From Methanosarcina sp. Ant1 (lineage in GTDB: Archaea; Halobacteriota; Methanosarcinia; Methanosarcinales; Methanosarcinaceae), in assembly GCA_001714685.2 (NCBI GenBank), contig MDTP02000062.1, positions 1-36,838 on the forward strand: a DNA stretch of 36,838 nucleotides. Reading direction: 5' to 3'. Below the pieces are notes generated by a model. The model saw only the letters and a list, made by a program, of their open reading frames with translations. It had not been told where the DNA came from and did not search any database. The position numbers and the translations under genes are program-made. This document shows positions 9,501 to 16,864 of the stretch, one piece after another (position 1 is the stretch's first letter; every line of letters starts with the position of its first letter).

Positions 9501-11445
9501 TGGTGAGGTTATTGGTGTTTTTGCAGCTGCACGTGATATTACTGAACGTAAGAAAACAGAAGAAGCCCTTAAAAAAGCACACGACAGTTTAGAAGAAAAA
9601 GTTAAAGAACGTACATCAGAGCTTGAAAAGGCTTATAACTCGTTGAAGGAAAGTGAAAAAGGTCTTGCTGAAGCCCAAAAGATGGCTCATATTGGAAGTT
9701 GGGATTGGGATATTGTAACTGGTGAAACATACTGGTCTGATGAACTGTATCGAATTTTTGGACGTAATCCTGAAGAATCAGGTGCAACTTTCGATGAACT
9801 TTTAAATTATGTACACCCCGATGATCGAGACTATGTGGAGAATGCCATTAATAAAAGGTTAAATAGGAAGACTCGTCGCATAGATTATCGGATTATCTTA
9901 GCTAATGGCGAAGAACGCACAGTCCATGCGCGGAGTGAAGTTATTTTTGATGAGAAAAATATCCCTATTCGAGTTAAGGGAATAACTCAGGACATTACTG
10001 AGCGTAAAAAATCAGAAGAGATAATTCAGAACTTAGCGAATATTGTGGAATCGTCGAATGATGCTATTGGAACTATATCATTTGACGGCGTTATTACAAG
10101 CTGGAACAAAGGAGCAGAGCAGGTTTATGGTTATTCAGCTAAAGAAGTTCTTGGAAAGACCACATCCATCCTGGCACCATCCTATTTAGATGAAGAAACA
10201 AAAAAATTAGCTGAGATGGTTAGACAGGGAGAAGAGATCCACCAATATGAGACTTCAAGGTTAAGAAAGGACGGGAAGATAATATATGTTTCAATAACTC
10301 TTTCTCCGGTTTTTGATATCCATGGAAAGATGACGGCAATCTCGTTCATTTCTAGAGATATAACCGAAATAAAAAGAGCAGAAGAAAAACTTCGGGAAAG
10401 TGAGGAAAAGTACCGCAACATCGTAGAGACAGCCAACGAAGGTATACTCATAACTGACAATGAAAACATAATCACTTACGTTAACAAGAAATTTGCAGAT
10501 ATGCTCAGATACAATATCGAAGAGGTTATTGGTAGACCTATATGGGATTTCATCAGTGAAGAATACAAACCTATTGTCAAAAGGAATCTGGAAAATCGGA
10601 TGCAGGGGATAAGTGAAAGCTATGAATTGAAATCAATACGTAAAGATGGCTCATCCCTTTGGCTATTTCTAAATGCTAAACCCCTTTGTGATAAGGATGG
10701 TAAGTATATGGGCGCTATGAGTATGTTAACCGACATCGATAAGCGAAAAGAAGCTGAAGATGCTCTCACTAATATCGAGATTGCCCGTAAAAAGGAAATT
10801 CATCACAGGATCAAGAATAACCTGCAGGTTATCTCGTCCCTTCTTGACCTGCAGGCTGAGAAATTCAATAACACAGAGGATATTAAGGACTCAGAAGTTC
10901 TGGAAGCCTTCAGGGAAAGCCAGGACAGAGTAATGTCAATTGCCCTGATCCATGAAGAGTTGCACGAGGGCGGAGGAGACAATACACTGTATTTTTCTCC
11001 ATACCTTGAGAAGCTCGTTGAGAACCTTTTTCAGACATATCGGCTTGGAAATGTCGATATTAGCTTAAACATGGATCTTGAAGAAAACATCTTCTTTGAC
11101 ATGGATATTGCAGTCCCATTAGGGATAATTGTTAATGAACTTGTTTCCAATTCATTAAAACATGCATTCACAGGCAGGAACAAAGGGGAAATTCAAATTA
11201 AACTATTTAAAGAAGAAAAAGCCGGAAATGAGCTGAGTAATGATGAAGACGAACTTACTGGAAAAGTTATCGGATACACCCTGATTGTCTCAGATGATGG
11301 AGTTGGCATTCCCGAAAAAATTGACTTAGAAAATTCAGACACACTTGGTCTGCAGCTTGTAAACATTCTAGTAGATCAGTTAGATGGTGAAATGGAACTA
11401 AAAAGGGATAAAGGTACCAAATTCGATATAAGAATAAATGTATAG
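6583..11445 (+). CDS. MEDS/PocR/PAS/GAF multi-sensor histidine kinase
   Basis: This 1620-residue cytosolic sensor has no membrane segment. Domains in order: MEDS (about 10-200, GTHFCQFYQTKEDL...FCLWVTS), a domain found in methanogens and methylotrophs and in DcmR-type regulators; PocR (about 236-403) with conserved cysteines (CKHCVESD, KCKNNMWDIATPVF); PAS1 (425-545); GAF (550-716); PAS2 (737-863); PAS3 (871-990); a coiled coil (990-1030); PAS4 (1030-1143); PAS5 (1146-1263); PAS6 (1272-1388); HisKA_2 with HHRIKNNLQ (His1407/1408); HATPase with VNELVSNSLKHAF, VSDDGVGIPE and a LGLQLV lid. It lacks a receiver domain and no response regulator is adjacent, so its partner is elsewhere. PocR and MEDS suggest sensing of one-carbon or corrinoid-related small molecules, an inference. 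GGAG at 6569-6572 supports the ATG at 6583. Confidence 0.93.
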   Translation: MNEKMRTSGIDIIGEVSWGTHFCQFYQTKEDLTDILIPYFKAGLENNEFCLWVTSQPMEVEEAKEALGKAIPDIDIYLEKGQIEIIPCTHLYLKKGSFDSERIFDSERILQGWIKKLNQAPDSGYDGLRFSWNASCLEKESCDLFFEYKERIDKLIDNHRLIALFTYSLDRSSATEIIDVVANHQFVLIKKEGKWEKIENSGRKNITESKRTEEAQSQSEQRSRLESILSLDGDTANLELADIVDVQAVQSLMDDFYKFAHFTMALLDLKGNVLVGVGWQDICTKFHRVHSETCKHCVESDTKLSAGVPLGEFKLYKCKNNMWDIATPVFSGSQHVGNIFSGQFFFDDEPLDYELFRSQAKKYGFNEEEYIAALEKVPRLSREAVDTGIAFLMKLANMLSQLSYSNINRAHSLAERDALMDTLRGSEEKYRNIVETANEGIWCLDAEAGTTYINEKMAEMLGYSQEEMIDRFILDFTDEESEPILKMHLEKSRQRINEVYELKLICKDGSPLWALISAKSLFNKGGKFAGSLGMFTDITEHKQEEHRICRYNLILEGINRIFSNVVQAKTEEELGEACLSVVLGVTGSQLGFVNEMGNDGLLHDVTYSDMGWDQCLMYDKTGHRRPPRDFAVHGIYGRVVNSGKGFFTNDPPSHPDSIGLPHGHSPLTSFLGVPLILDGKTMGLIAVANREGGYSCEQQEDLEAIAPAVIQALHRKKEEQKRELAEKALLESEERERARSNELTVLLDAVPVAVWITHDPKALQITGNRLSYEWLRIPEGANMSKSAPEGERPETFRMFRDGVELKPEEMPVQMSAAGTELRNYEFDIVYPDCMVQHILGNARPLRDEQGNPIGSVSAFIDITERKKAEEALRLSNIYNRSLIEASLDPLVTIGPEGKITDANDATEQVTGYSRNELIGTDFSDYFTEPEKASTGYQQVFTHGEVRDYPLDIHHKDGHITPVLYNASVYRDENGEVIGVFAAARDITERKKTEEALKKAHDSLEEKVKERTSELEKAYNSLKESEKGLAEAQKMAHIGSWDWDIVTGETYWSDELYRIFGRNPEESGATFDELLNYVHPDDRDYVENAINKRLNRKTRRIDYRIILANGEERTVHARSEVIFDEKNIPIRVKGITQDITERKKSEEIIQNLANIVESSNDAIGTISFDGVITSWNKGAEQVYGYSAKEVLGKTTSILAPSYLDEETKKLAEMVRQGEEIHQYETSRLRKDGKIIYVSITLSPVFDIHGKMTAISFISRDITEIKRAEEKLRESEEKYRNIVETANEGILITDNENIITYVNKKFADMLRYNIEEVIGRPIWDFISEEYKPIVKRNLENRMQGISESYELKSIRKDGSSLWLFLNAKPLCDKDGKYMGAMSMLTDIDKRKEAEDALTNIEIARKKEIHHRIKNNLQVISSLLDLQAEKFNNTEDIKDSEVLEAFRESQDRVMSIALIHEELHEGGGDNTLYFSPYLEKLVENLFQTYRLGNVDISLNMDLEENIFFDMDIAVPLGIIVNELVSNSLKHAFTGRNKGEIQIKLFKEEKAGNELSNDEDELTGKVIGYTLIVSDDGVGIPEKIDLENSDTLGLQLVNILVDQLDGEMELKRDKGTKFDIRINV

Positions 11446-11447
11446 CG

Positions 11448-11685
11448 GGGTTCTGTAAAATTGTCGGTTGATTAAATAAAATCAGACATAGGGAGACTTC
11501 TCTTAAAAATTAAAAAAATGCATGAGATCGTTATTCATAATGATTATCCTATTACCCCCAAGTTAGCATATTATTAACCTAAGACTTTGCAAAGCTCGGT
11601 TAACGATCGTTTATATATTTTCTTTTTTAAAAATTATTATGAGTATTGAGTGTTAGTATGCGGAGGGCATTTTTCAACAGAACCC
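11448..11685. mobile_element. Possible 238-bp element with short terminal inverted repeats
   Basis: GGGTTCTGTAAAATTG at the left, directly after the kinase stop, is matched in inverse by CAACAGAACCC at the right end, whose reverse complement reads GGGTTCTGTTGAAAAATG. The ends resemble those of the IS6 group. No coding capacity is present inside. The match is short and the target duplication is not clear, so this is a weak call for a MITE or deletion remnant. Confidence 0.3.
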
Positions 11686-11750
11686 TTTTCAGGGGAATAC
11701 TTTTATTAAGGAACTTCTGCATAATTAGATAATATTCGAATTCATTCCGC

Positions 11751-11804
11751 ATTCAAATTAGTACTTTCATTCAAATTAGAACTTTCATTCAAATTAGTAC
11801 CTAA
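11751..11804. repeat. Three 18-bp tandem repeats upstream of the aldehyde oxidoreductase
   Basis: The unit ATTCAAATTAGTACTTTC occurs at 11751-11768 and 11769-11786 (one change), then a partly diverged third copy at 11787-11804. A second, different pair (AAAATTTGTTT[G/A]GGAG) follows at about 11835-11867. The spacing of nearly two helical turns would put a bound protein on a similar face at each copy. The repeats are about 150 bp before the start codon. Confidence 0.6.
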
Positions 11805-11949
11805 TATTTATCCGGCAAGCTCAAACTCTCATTTAAAATTTGTTTGGGAGCAAAATTTGTTTAGGAGTATGAGAATCAGGAAGTTGGGCCGGGAATCGAC
11901 GACATCGTTTTTATGAGTGACCGAAAATACCCATTAGGAGAGACTATCT

Positions 11950-13773
11950 ATGTTAGGGGGCTACGCAGGAAAGATCCTGGACGTCAATCTTGAGAGTGGA
12001 GAGCTTAAAGACATACCGCTTGACGAAGCAGTTTTAAGGATGTACCTCGGAGGAAAAGGGCTCGGCCTGAAACTCGTATACAATGAATTCAGGCCTGATA
12101 TGCAGCCTTTTGATCCCGATAACCTGCTGGTGTTTGCTACCGGGCCTGCTACAGGGGGAAAAGTTCCTACAAGCGGACGCTACCACGTTGTCTGCAGCAA
12201 ATCTCCCCAGACAGGGACTGTGGGGAGCGGAAATTCAGGCGGAAACTGGGGCCCCTACCTGAAGTTTGCGGGATACGATGCTGTTTTGGTCCGGGGGATT
12301 TCAAAAGAGCCTGTCTACCTGAGCATTGTGGACGGAAAAGCCGAGCTTGTGAAAGCTCCTGAAATCTGGGGGATGACAGTCCATGCGGTCACGGACGAAC
12401 TGACAGAAAGGACAGGCGACCCGAAGAAAACTTCAGTTGCATGTATCGGGCCTGCCGGAGAAAACCTGATCCCATTTGCCAGCATCATGAACGACAAGTA
12501 CAGAACCGCAGGCAGGACAGGGCTTGGGGCTGTAATGGGCAGCAAGAAGTTAAAGGCTATTGTGGTTTCAGGCAATAAAAGAGTCGAGCCTGCAAACCCC
12601 GAACTCTTGAAAGAGAGAGTCGCCGATTCCATGAAAAAAATAAGGGAAAACCCGGTTACCAGCCCCACCGGAGGACTCCACACCTACGGAACCTCTATCC
12701 TTGTAAACATCATCAACGAACATGGAGCCTACCCGGCCCGGAACTTCCAGGAAGCTTACTTCCCTGATGCCGATGAACAGAGCGGGGAGACTCTTGTCAA
12801 AAAATACCTGACAGGGAGATACGGCTGCTGGGGCTGCCCGATTATCTGTGGGAGGAAGTCCGATGTGCCTGATGGACCGTTCAGTGTCCGGCATACCGAG
12901 GGACCGGAGTATGAGACCATCTTTGCCTTCGGTTCCAACTGCGGAATAAAAGAGCTGGATGCTCTGGTAAAGGCAAACCACCTCTGTGATGAGCTGGGGC
13001 TTGACACCATCTCCATGGGAGATACAATTGCCTGTGCCATGGAACTTGTGGAAAAGGGAAAGATCCCTGAAGAAAAGTTTCACGGCATGAACCTTCGCTT
13101 CGGAGATGCCGGATCAATGATTGAAGCCATCTGGAGGACAGCATATCGCGCAGGGTTCGGAGCCGACCTTTCCCTCGGCTCAAAAAAGCTTGCAGAAAAA
13201 TATGGGGCTCCGGAACTCTCCATCACTGTCAAGGGCATGGAACTTCCAGCTTACGACCCAAGAGCCATCGAGGGAATGGGCCTCAACTACGCAACCGCAA
13301 ACCGCGGCGGAGACCACGTCTACGGATACATGGTATCTCCCGAAATCCTGGGGCTTCCTGAAAAACTTGACCCTTATACTAAGGAAGGTAAGCCGATGTG
13401 GACCATTATTCTCCAGGACCTGACCTCAGCCATCAACTCATCTGTCGTCTGCCTCTTTACTTCTTTTGCCCTTGGTCTTCCGGAGTATGCCGGGATGCTG
13501 GCAGCGATTACAGGCTTTGACCTTGACGCCGACAAACTCCTGAAACTCGGAGAAAGGGTTACGAACCTCGAGCGGCTGATGAATAACATGTACGGGCTTG
13601 ACCGAAAAGAAGACATTCTTCCAAGACGCCTCACTCAAGAGCCTATCCCAACAGGGCCCTCAAAAGGTCATGTTTCCCATGTTCCGGAAATGATTGATGA
13701 ATACTATAGACTCAGGGGCTGGATTGACGGAAAGCCGACTGCAGAAAAGTTGAAGGAACTAGGGATTGTCTGA
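11950..13773 (+). CDS. Tungsten-type aldehyde:ferredoxin oxidoreductase
   Basis: Members oxidise aldehydes to acids with ferredoxin as acceptor, using a bis-pterin W (or Mo) cofactor and one [4Fe-4S] cluster. The 607-residue length is normal. The N-terminal domain begins GGYAGKILDVNLESGELKDI and contains ATGPATGGKVPTSGRYH and the pterin-contact region GNSGGNWGPYLKFAGYDAVL. The cluster cysteines fit the family pattern: GCWGCPIICGRK (Cys294, Cys297, Cys301) and a fourth, Cys501, in VVCLFTSFALG. Start ATG 11950 follows AGGAG at about 11936. A MoaD-like gene lies 64 bp downstream. The aldehyde substrate cannot be told from the sequence; Methanosarcina genomes carry several paralogues. Confidence 0.92.
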   Translation: MLGGYAGKILDVNLESGELKDIPLDEAVLRMYLGGKGLGLKLVYNEFRPDMQPFDPDNLLVFATGPATGGKVPTSGRYHVVCSKSPQTGTVGSGNSGGNWGPYLKFAGYDAVLVRGISKEPVYLSIVDGKAELVKAPEIWGMTVHAVTDELTERTGDPKKTSVACIGPAGENLIPFASIMNDKYRTAGRTGLGAVMGSKKLKAIVVSGNKRVEPANPELLKERVADSMKKIRENPVTSPTGGLHTYGTSILVNIINEHGAYPARNFQEAYFPDADEQSGETLVKKYLTGRYGCWGCPIICGRKSDVPDGPFSVRHTEGPEYETIFAFGSNCGIKELDALVKANHLCDELGLDTISMGDTIACAMELVEKGKIPEEKFHGMNLRFGDAGSMIEAIWRTAYRAGFGADLSLGSKKLAEKYGAPELSITVKGMELPAYDPRAIEGMGLNYATANRGGDHVYGYMVSPEILGLPEKLDPYTKEGKPMWTIILQDLTSAINSSVVCLFTSFALGLPEYAGMLAAITGFDLDADKLLKLGERVTNLERLMNNMYGLDRKEDILPRRLTQEPIPTGPSKGHVSHVPEMIDEYYRLRGWIDGKPTAEKLKELGIV

Positions 13774-13804
13774 GTCTTTCATCCTATTTTTTTTCATTTA
13801 CTTT

Positions 13805-13834
13805 TTTCAGGAGAGGTAATTTTCAGGAGAGGTG
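13805..13834 (+). promoter_or_regulatory. Duplicated ribosome-binding site before the MoaD-like gene
   Basis: TTTCAGGAGAGGTAA (from 13805) is repeated 16 bp later as TTTCAGGAGAGGTGA (ending 13834). Only the second is correctly spaced for ATG 13838. The first may be an inert copy or a standby ribosome site. Confidence 0.6.
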
Positions 13835-13837
13835 AAT

Positions 13838-14122
13838 ATGAGGATACTCGTAAAGTTCCTTGCAAACATCCGTGAAATCACCGACGAGTCCGAAATAGAG
13901 CTTGAAATTCGTCCAGGAGACAGCATCGAAACGGTGATGAAGACTCTTGAATTGAGGTACGGCAAGGGTTTTAAAGAAGCAACAACAGGCACCACCACGA
14001 GCGGGATTCCAAATGTAAGTATCCTCGTAAACGGTAGAGACATGGACTTTCTCAAAGGGTTGAAAACCGAACTGCAGGAAGGGGATATTGTGGTTCTGAT
14101 CCCACCGGTTGCAGGCGGGTAA
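13838..14122 (+). CDS. MoaD/ThiS-like ubiquitin-fold sulfur carrier
   Basis: The 94-residue beta-grasp protein opens MRILVKFLANIREIT and ends PPVAGG. The terminal Gly-Gly is the site adenylated and thiocarboxylated in MoaD and ThiS carriers, which donate sulfur for molybdopterin/tungstopterin or thiazole synthesis. Its place 64 bp after a tungsten-type oxidoreductase favours the pterin pathway, and archaeal homologues can also be protein modifiers (SAMPs). ATG 13838 is preferred: the GTG at 13832 lies within the ribosome-binding site GGAGAGGTGA. Adenylating (MoaB/MoeB-like) and MoaE partners are not in the window. Confidence 0.82.
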   Translation: MRILVKFLANIREITDESEIELEIRPGDSIETVMKTLELRYGKGFKEATTGTTTSGIPNVSILVNGRDMDFLKGLKTELQEGDIVVLIPPVAGG

Positions 14123-14427
14123 AAGGTCAAAAAAAGTAAATAACACACGCAGAACCTGGAAAAAATTTATTCTTTTTTGAAGATCCCTATCATCAAAGGC
14201 TTTTTTACTGAATTTTTTTCCATTCCTCCATGTTAGATTAGAAATTTTGAACCTGGAAAAACTCCCGAATTTAAGGCACCTGAACTCCTGGGAAAACTGC
14301 AAGATAAGCAAATAAGGAGCAAACTTATCCATAATAGCTAATAATCTGAGAATTCATGAGTAGCTAATAAATCTGAGAATATTTGTGCATAAAGGAGAAT
14401 GAAATCAACCGAAAAAGAGGGGAAACT

Positions 14428-15009
14428 TTGAAAGCTCTGGTTATAATAGATATGACTAACGATTTCGTATTTGAGGAATACGAATACGGTGGACAGATAT
14501 ACCAAGGAAAACTTGTAGCTCCTTTGGGAAAGACAATTGTTGATAGAATAGCAGGACTCATAAAAAAGGCAGTAAGTGGGGAGACGATCAGTCTTTTCAG
14601 GCTTCCGAAAGACCATTTCAATGCTTTTACAAATCCAGAACTAGAACTGAAAGTTGCAGAGCTGGAAATTGATGAAGTCTTCATGACGGGTCTGGTTGAT
14701 GAAGTCTGCATATATCATAACAGCCTGAGCTTCCTGGAAAGAGGTTTTCGGACAAATATAGTAAAAGGCTGTACCGCGCCTTTTGAGGAAGAAAAAGGGA
14801 AAGAAGCCTTGAAAGAACTTGAAGCCTGTGGTGCAAAAATGGTTGATGATATTCCAGAAGACATAAAGGTCATCCTGCTTCTCGAAGACGAACACGACAA
14901 AAACTCCGAAGAAATAAAATCAGGGAACTGGCCACCCCACAATATGAAAGGAACACCTGGAGCAATGACAGTCAAAGAGATAGGGGATGCCCTTGAGAAA
15001 AGGTTATAA
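14428..15009 (+). CDS. Isochorismatase-like cysteine hydrolase with rearranged segment order
   Basis: The protein has the isochorismatase/nicotinamidase fold: KALVIIDMTNDF (Asp8), LPKDHFNAF (Lys61) and TGLVDEVCIYHNSL (Cys94) form the expected Asp-Lys-Cys triad. In the family, the strand and loop carrying DxH and the WPPHxxxGTxGA motif sit between the first strand and the lysine. Here that part (EDIKVILLLEDEHD ... NWPPHNMKGTPGA, residues 144-193) is at the C-terminus, after the region that normally ends the protein, and AVSG joins directly to GETISLF. All pieces are present, so this looks like relocation, not loss. I chose TTG 14428, just after GAGGGGA and before the conserved KALVIID; a TTG at 14383 gives a 15-residue unconserved extension. 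A 10-codon ATG frame at 14399 overlaps this start and could couple translation. Substrate unknown. Confidence 0.8.
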   Translation: MKALVIIDMTNDFVFEEYEYGGQIYQGKLVAPLGKTIVDRIAGLIKKAVSGETISLFRLPKDHFNAFTNPELELKVAELEIDEVFMTGLVDEVCIYHNSLSFLERGFRTNIVKGCTAPFEEEKGKEALKELEACGAKMVDDIPEDIKVILLLEDEHDKNSEEIKSGNWPPHNMKGTPGAMTVKEIGDALEKRL

Positions 15010-15086
15010 AAATCGAAAATAAAGTGGAAAGAAGAAATTCGGAGATCCATTCCCGGAACTCCTGCTTCCCTTTTACTTTGTGTCAT

Positions 15087-15998
15087 TCAGGTTAAAACTC
15101 TCTCTCCATAATTTAATACACTCTCGATTTCTTTTTCCTGGTTCTGTTTCAGCTCTTCAGGAGTCCGATTTTTGTCAGGGACTTTATGAAGGTAAACCAA
15201 ACGCTGAGGGAATGGCATTTCTATACCATTTTCTTTAAGGGTCTTCTTTATGGCCCAGAGAAGCTTGCTTTTCAGTGCAGCCCATTCGCTAATAGGCGCC
15301 CAGATCCTGACAATGAGGTCTACCGAACTTTCTCCCAGTTCATTTACAAAAACAGAAGGATCAGGATTAAGGAGGGCAAAAGGCTCTTTGTCTATGAGGT
15401 CTTTAATCAGAAAGATTGCTGCGTCGGCATCGTCACTGTAGCGGATTCCAAATTTGAGATCGAACCTTCTGGCAGGGTAACCTACAACGTTTGTAATATT
15501 TGTTGTAAAAACTTGCTGATTGGGGATTCGGACAAGAAGCCCATCATAGGTCCGTATAAGGGTGGAGATTATGCGGATATCGGTGACGAAGCCCAATGTC
15601 CCGCTGATTTCGACCTGGTCTCCTATTTTTATGGGTTTTTCTATCATCAGGAAGACACCGGAGATCAGATTTCCCACAATATTCTGACTCGCAAAACCGA
15701 GGACGATACCTGTGATCCCTCCTGCCAGGAAGAGCCCTGAGGGATCAAGCCCTGTCAGAGGGAGTACGGCGATAAAAACAATAATAATCGTGCCATAATA
15801 AAAAAGTTTGAGGATAGTTTCGCCCGCATCCTTACTGACCTTATCTTTGAAAGATCTGCGCAGGTAAAGTGTAATAATTCTGGAAATGATGATTGAAAAA
15901 GATAGAATGAGTACAAACTTCAGCAAATCTCCCATGGTGACTGGACCATTTGAGGTAGAATAAGGGCTAAAGTCTAAAAAATTGATGTCCGTGATCAA
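15087..15998 (-). CDS. MscS-family mechanosensitive channel
   Basis: The 303-residue membrane protein should open under membrane tension to release solutes. An N-terminal part with two or three hydrophobic segments (LLKFVLILSFSIIISRIITLYL; TIIIVFIAVLPLTGLDPSGLF) leads into the pore-lining helix GGITGIVLGFASQNIVGNLI. The beta domain follows with EKPIKIGDQVEISGTLGFV and RTYDGLLVRIPNQQVF, both hallmarks, then the mixed C-terminal cage. It starts with TTG at 15998 inside TTGA, overlapping the stop of the DUF432 gene, with GAGG about 10 bases upstream; translation is probably coupled. It converges with the hydrolase gene on the other strand. Confidence 0.92.
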   Translation of the reverse strand: MITDINFLDFSPYSTSNGPVTMGDLLKFVLILSFSIIISRIITLYLRRSFKDKVSKDAGETILKLFYYGTIIIVFIAVLPLTGLDPSGLFLAGGITGIVLGFASQNIVGNLISGVFLMIEKPIKIGDQVEISGTLGFVTDIRIISTLIRTYDGLLVRIPNQQVFTTNITNVVGYPARRFDLKFGIRYSDDADAAIFLIKDLIDKEPFALLNPDPSVFVNELGESSVDLIVRIWAPISEWAALKSKLLWAIKKTLKENGIEMPFPQRLVYLHKVPDKNRTPEELKQNQEKEIESVLNYGERVLT

Positions 15999-16741
15999 AA
16001 TCCCAACCTCATATCAAATGTCAGTGATACGGGTACAAAATCGAGCTTCCGATTGTAAATTTCGATAGCTTCTTTTCGAGTCTCCTGGTTTTTTGGATGA
16101 AAACTTTTCAGCTCCCCACTAATATGCTGCAACTCAAAACCTGTTTCAGCCGTGTTCTTGTTGAGGATATCCATGTGCGCCCTCATGAAAACGTCGCTGT
16201 CATAAAAAATTTTCATCCCATATGCACTGAAAACCGCCTTTGAGATCGAGGCCCACTCAGAAGTGGTGTTTCTAAGAGTCAATTCCATAATTCCTTCCTG
16301 CAGAGGGTTCGGAGAGGGTGAAACTGAATATATCCCGCTTTTCCAGTGCTTGCAGATTATGCCATTTGAAACAGGCCCATAAAGTGTAAATTTCTTTCTT
16401 GCCAGAGTGAGCACATCCAGAAGCTGGAGGTTCTTGTTTCCCTTATCCGAGATAAAAACGCCTATTTCGACCGGAAAAGTAAGGAAAATCTTTTTTCTTG
16501 CTCCTGCCGCAAGAAGCAGAGTTTTCTCAAATTCTATTAGCAGGTTTGGTGTAATTTCTTTAGGAGTGTTAAGGGGCTCTACTGGACTTATGATTATATG
16601 CTTTCCATCTCCGAGGATGAGTTTCTCTACTGTATCTGTTCCAAGTGTCCTTTTGTATACCCACCGTTTTTCTAGCTCTTCCACGGAAATCGAAATTCCT
16701 TCCTTCTCTATTGAAAATGGGGGGTCATAATTGCCGTACAT
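15995..16741 (-). CDS. DUF432 family protein
   Basis: The 248-residue soluble protein resembles DUF432, a family of unknown function found mainly in archaea beside MscS genes. It begins YGNYDPPFSIEKEGISISVE; the middle has GKHIIISPVEPLNTPKEI and FLTFPVEIGVFIS, and the end is VPVSLTFDMRLGF. No signal peptide, membrane segment or catalytic motif is recognisable. The stop codon overlaps the TTG start of the channel gene by three bases, so the two are almost certainly co-translated. A role as a channel partner or regulator is suggested by this pairing alone. Confidence 0.75.
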   Translation of the reverse strand: MYGNYDPPFSIEKEGISISVEELEKRWVYKRTLGTDTVEKLILGDGKHIIISPVEPLNTPKEITPNLLIEFEKTLLLAAGARKKIFLTFPVEIGVFISDKGNKNLQLLDVLTLARKKFTLYGPVSNGIICKHWKSGIYSVSPSPNPLQEGIMELTLRNTTSEWASISKAVFSAYGMKIFYDSDVFMRAHMDILNKNTAETGFELQHISGELKSFHPKNQETRKEAIEIYNRKLDFVPVSLTFDMRLGF

Positions 16742-16864
16742 AGTATTCCACTAGTTAACATTTTTTAGACAAATTCCTAAATTTCTTAATATTAATTCTA
16801 ACTATTATAAAAAAGTTACAGTTGAACTATTTTTATGAACAAGTGAAGAAAAGAGAAAACGGAC

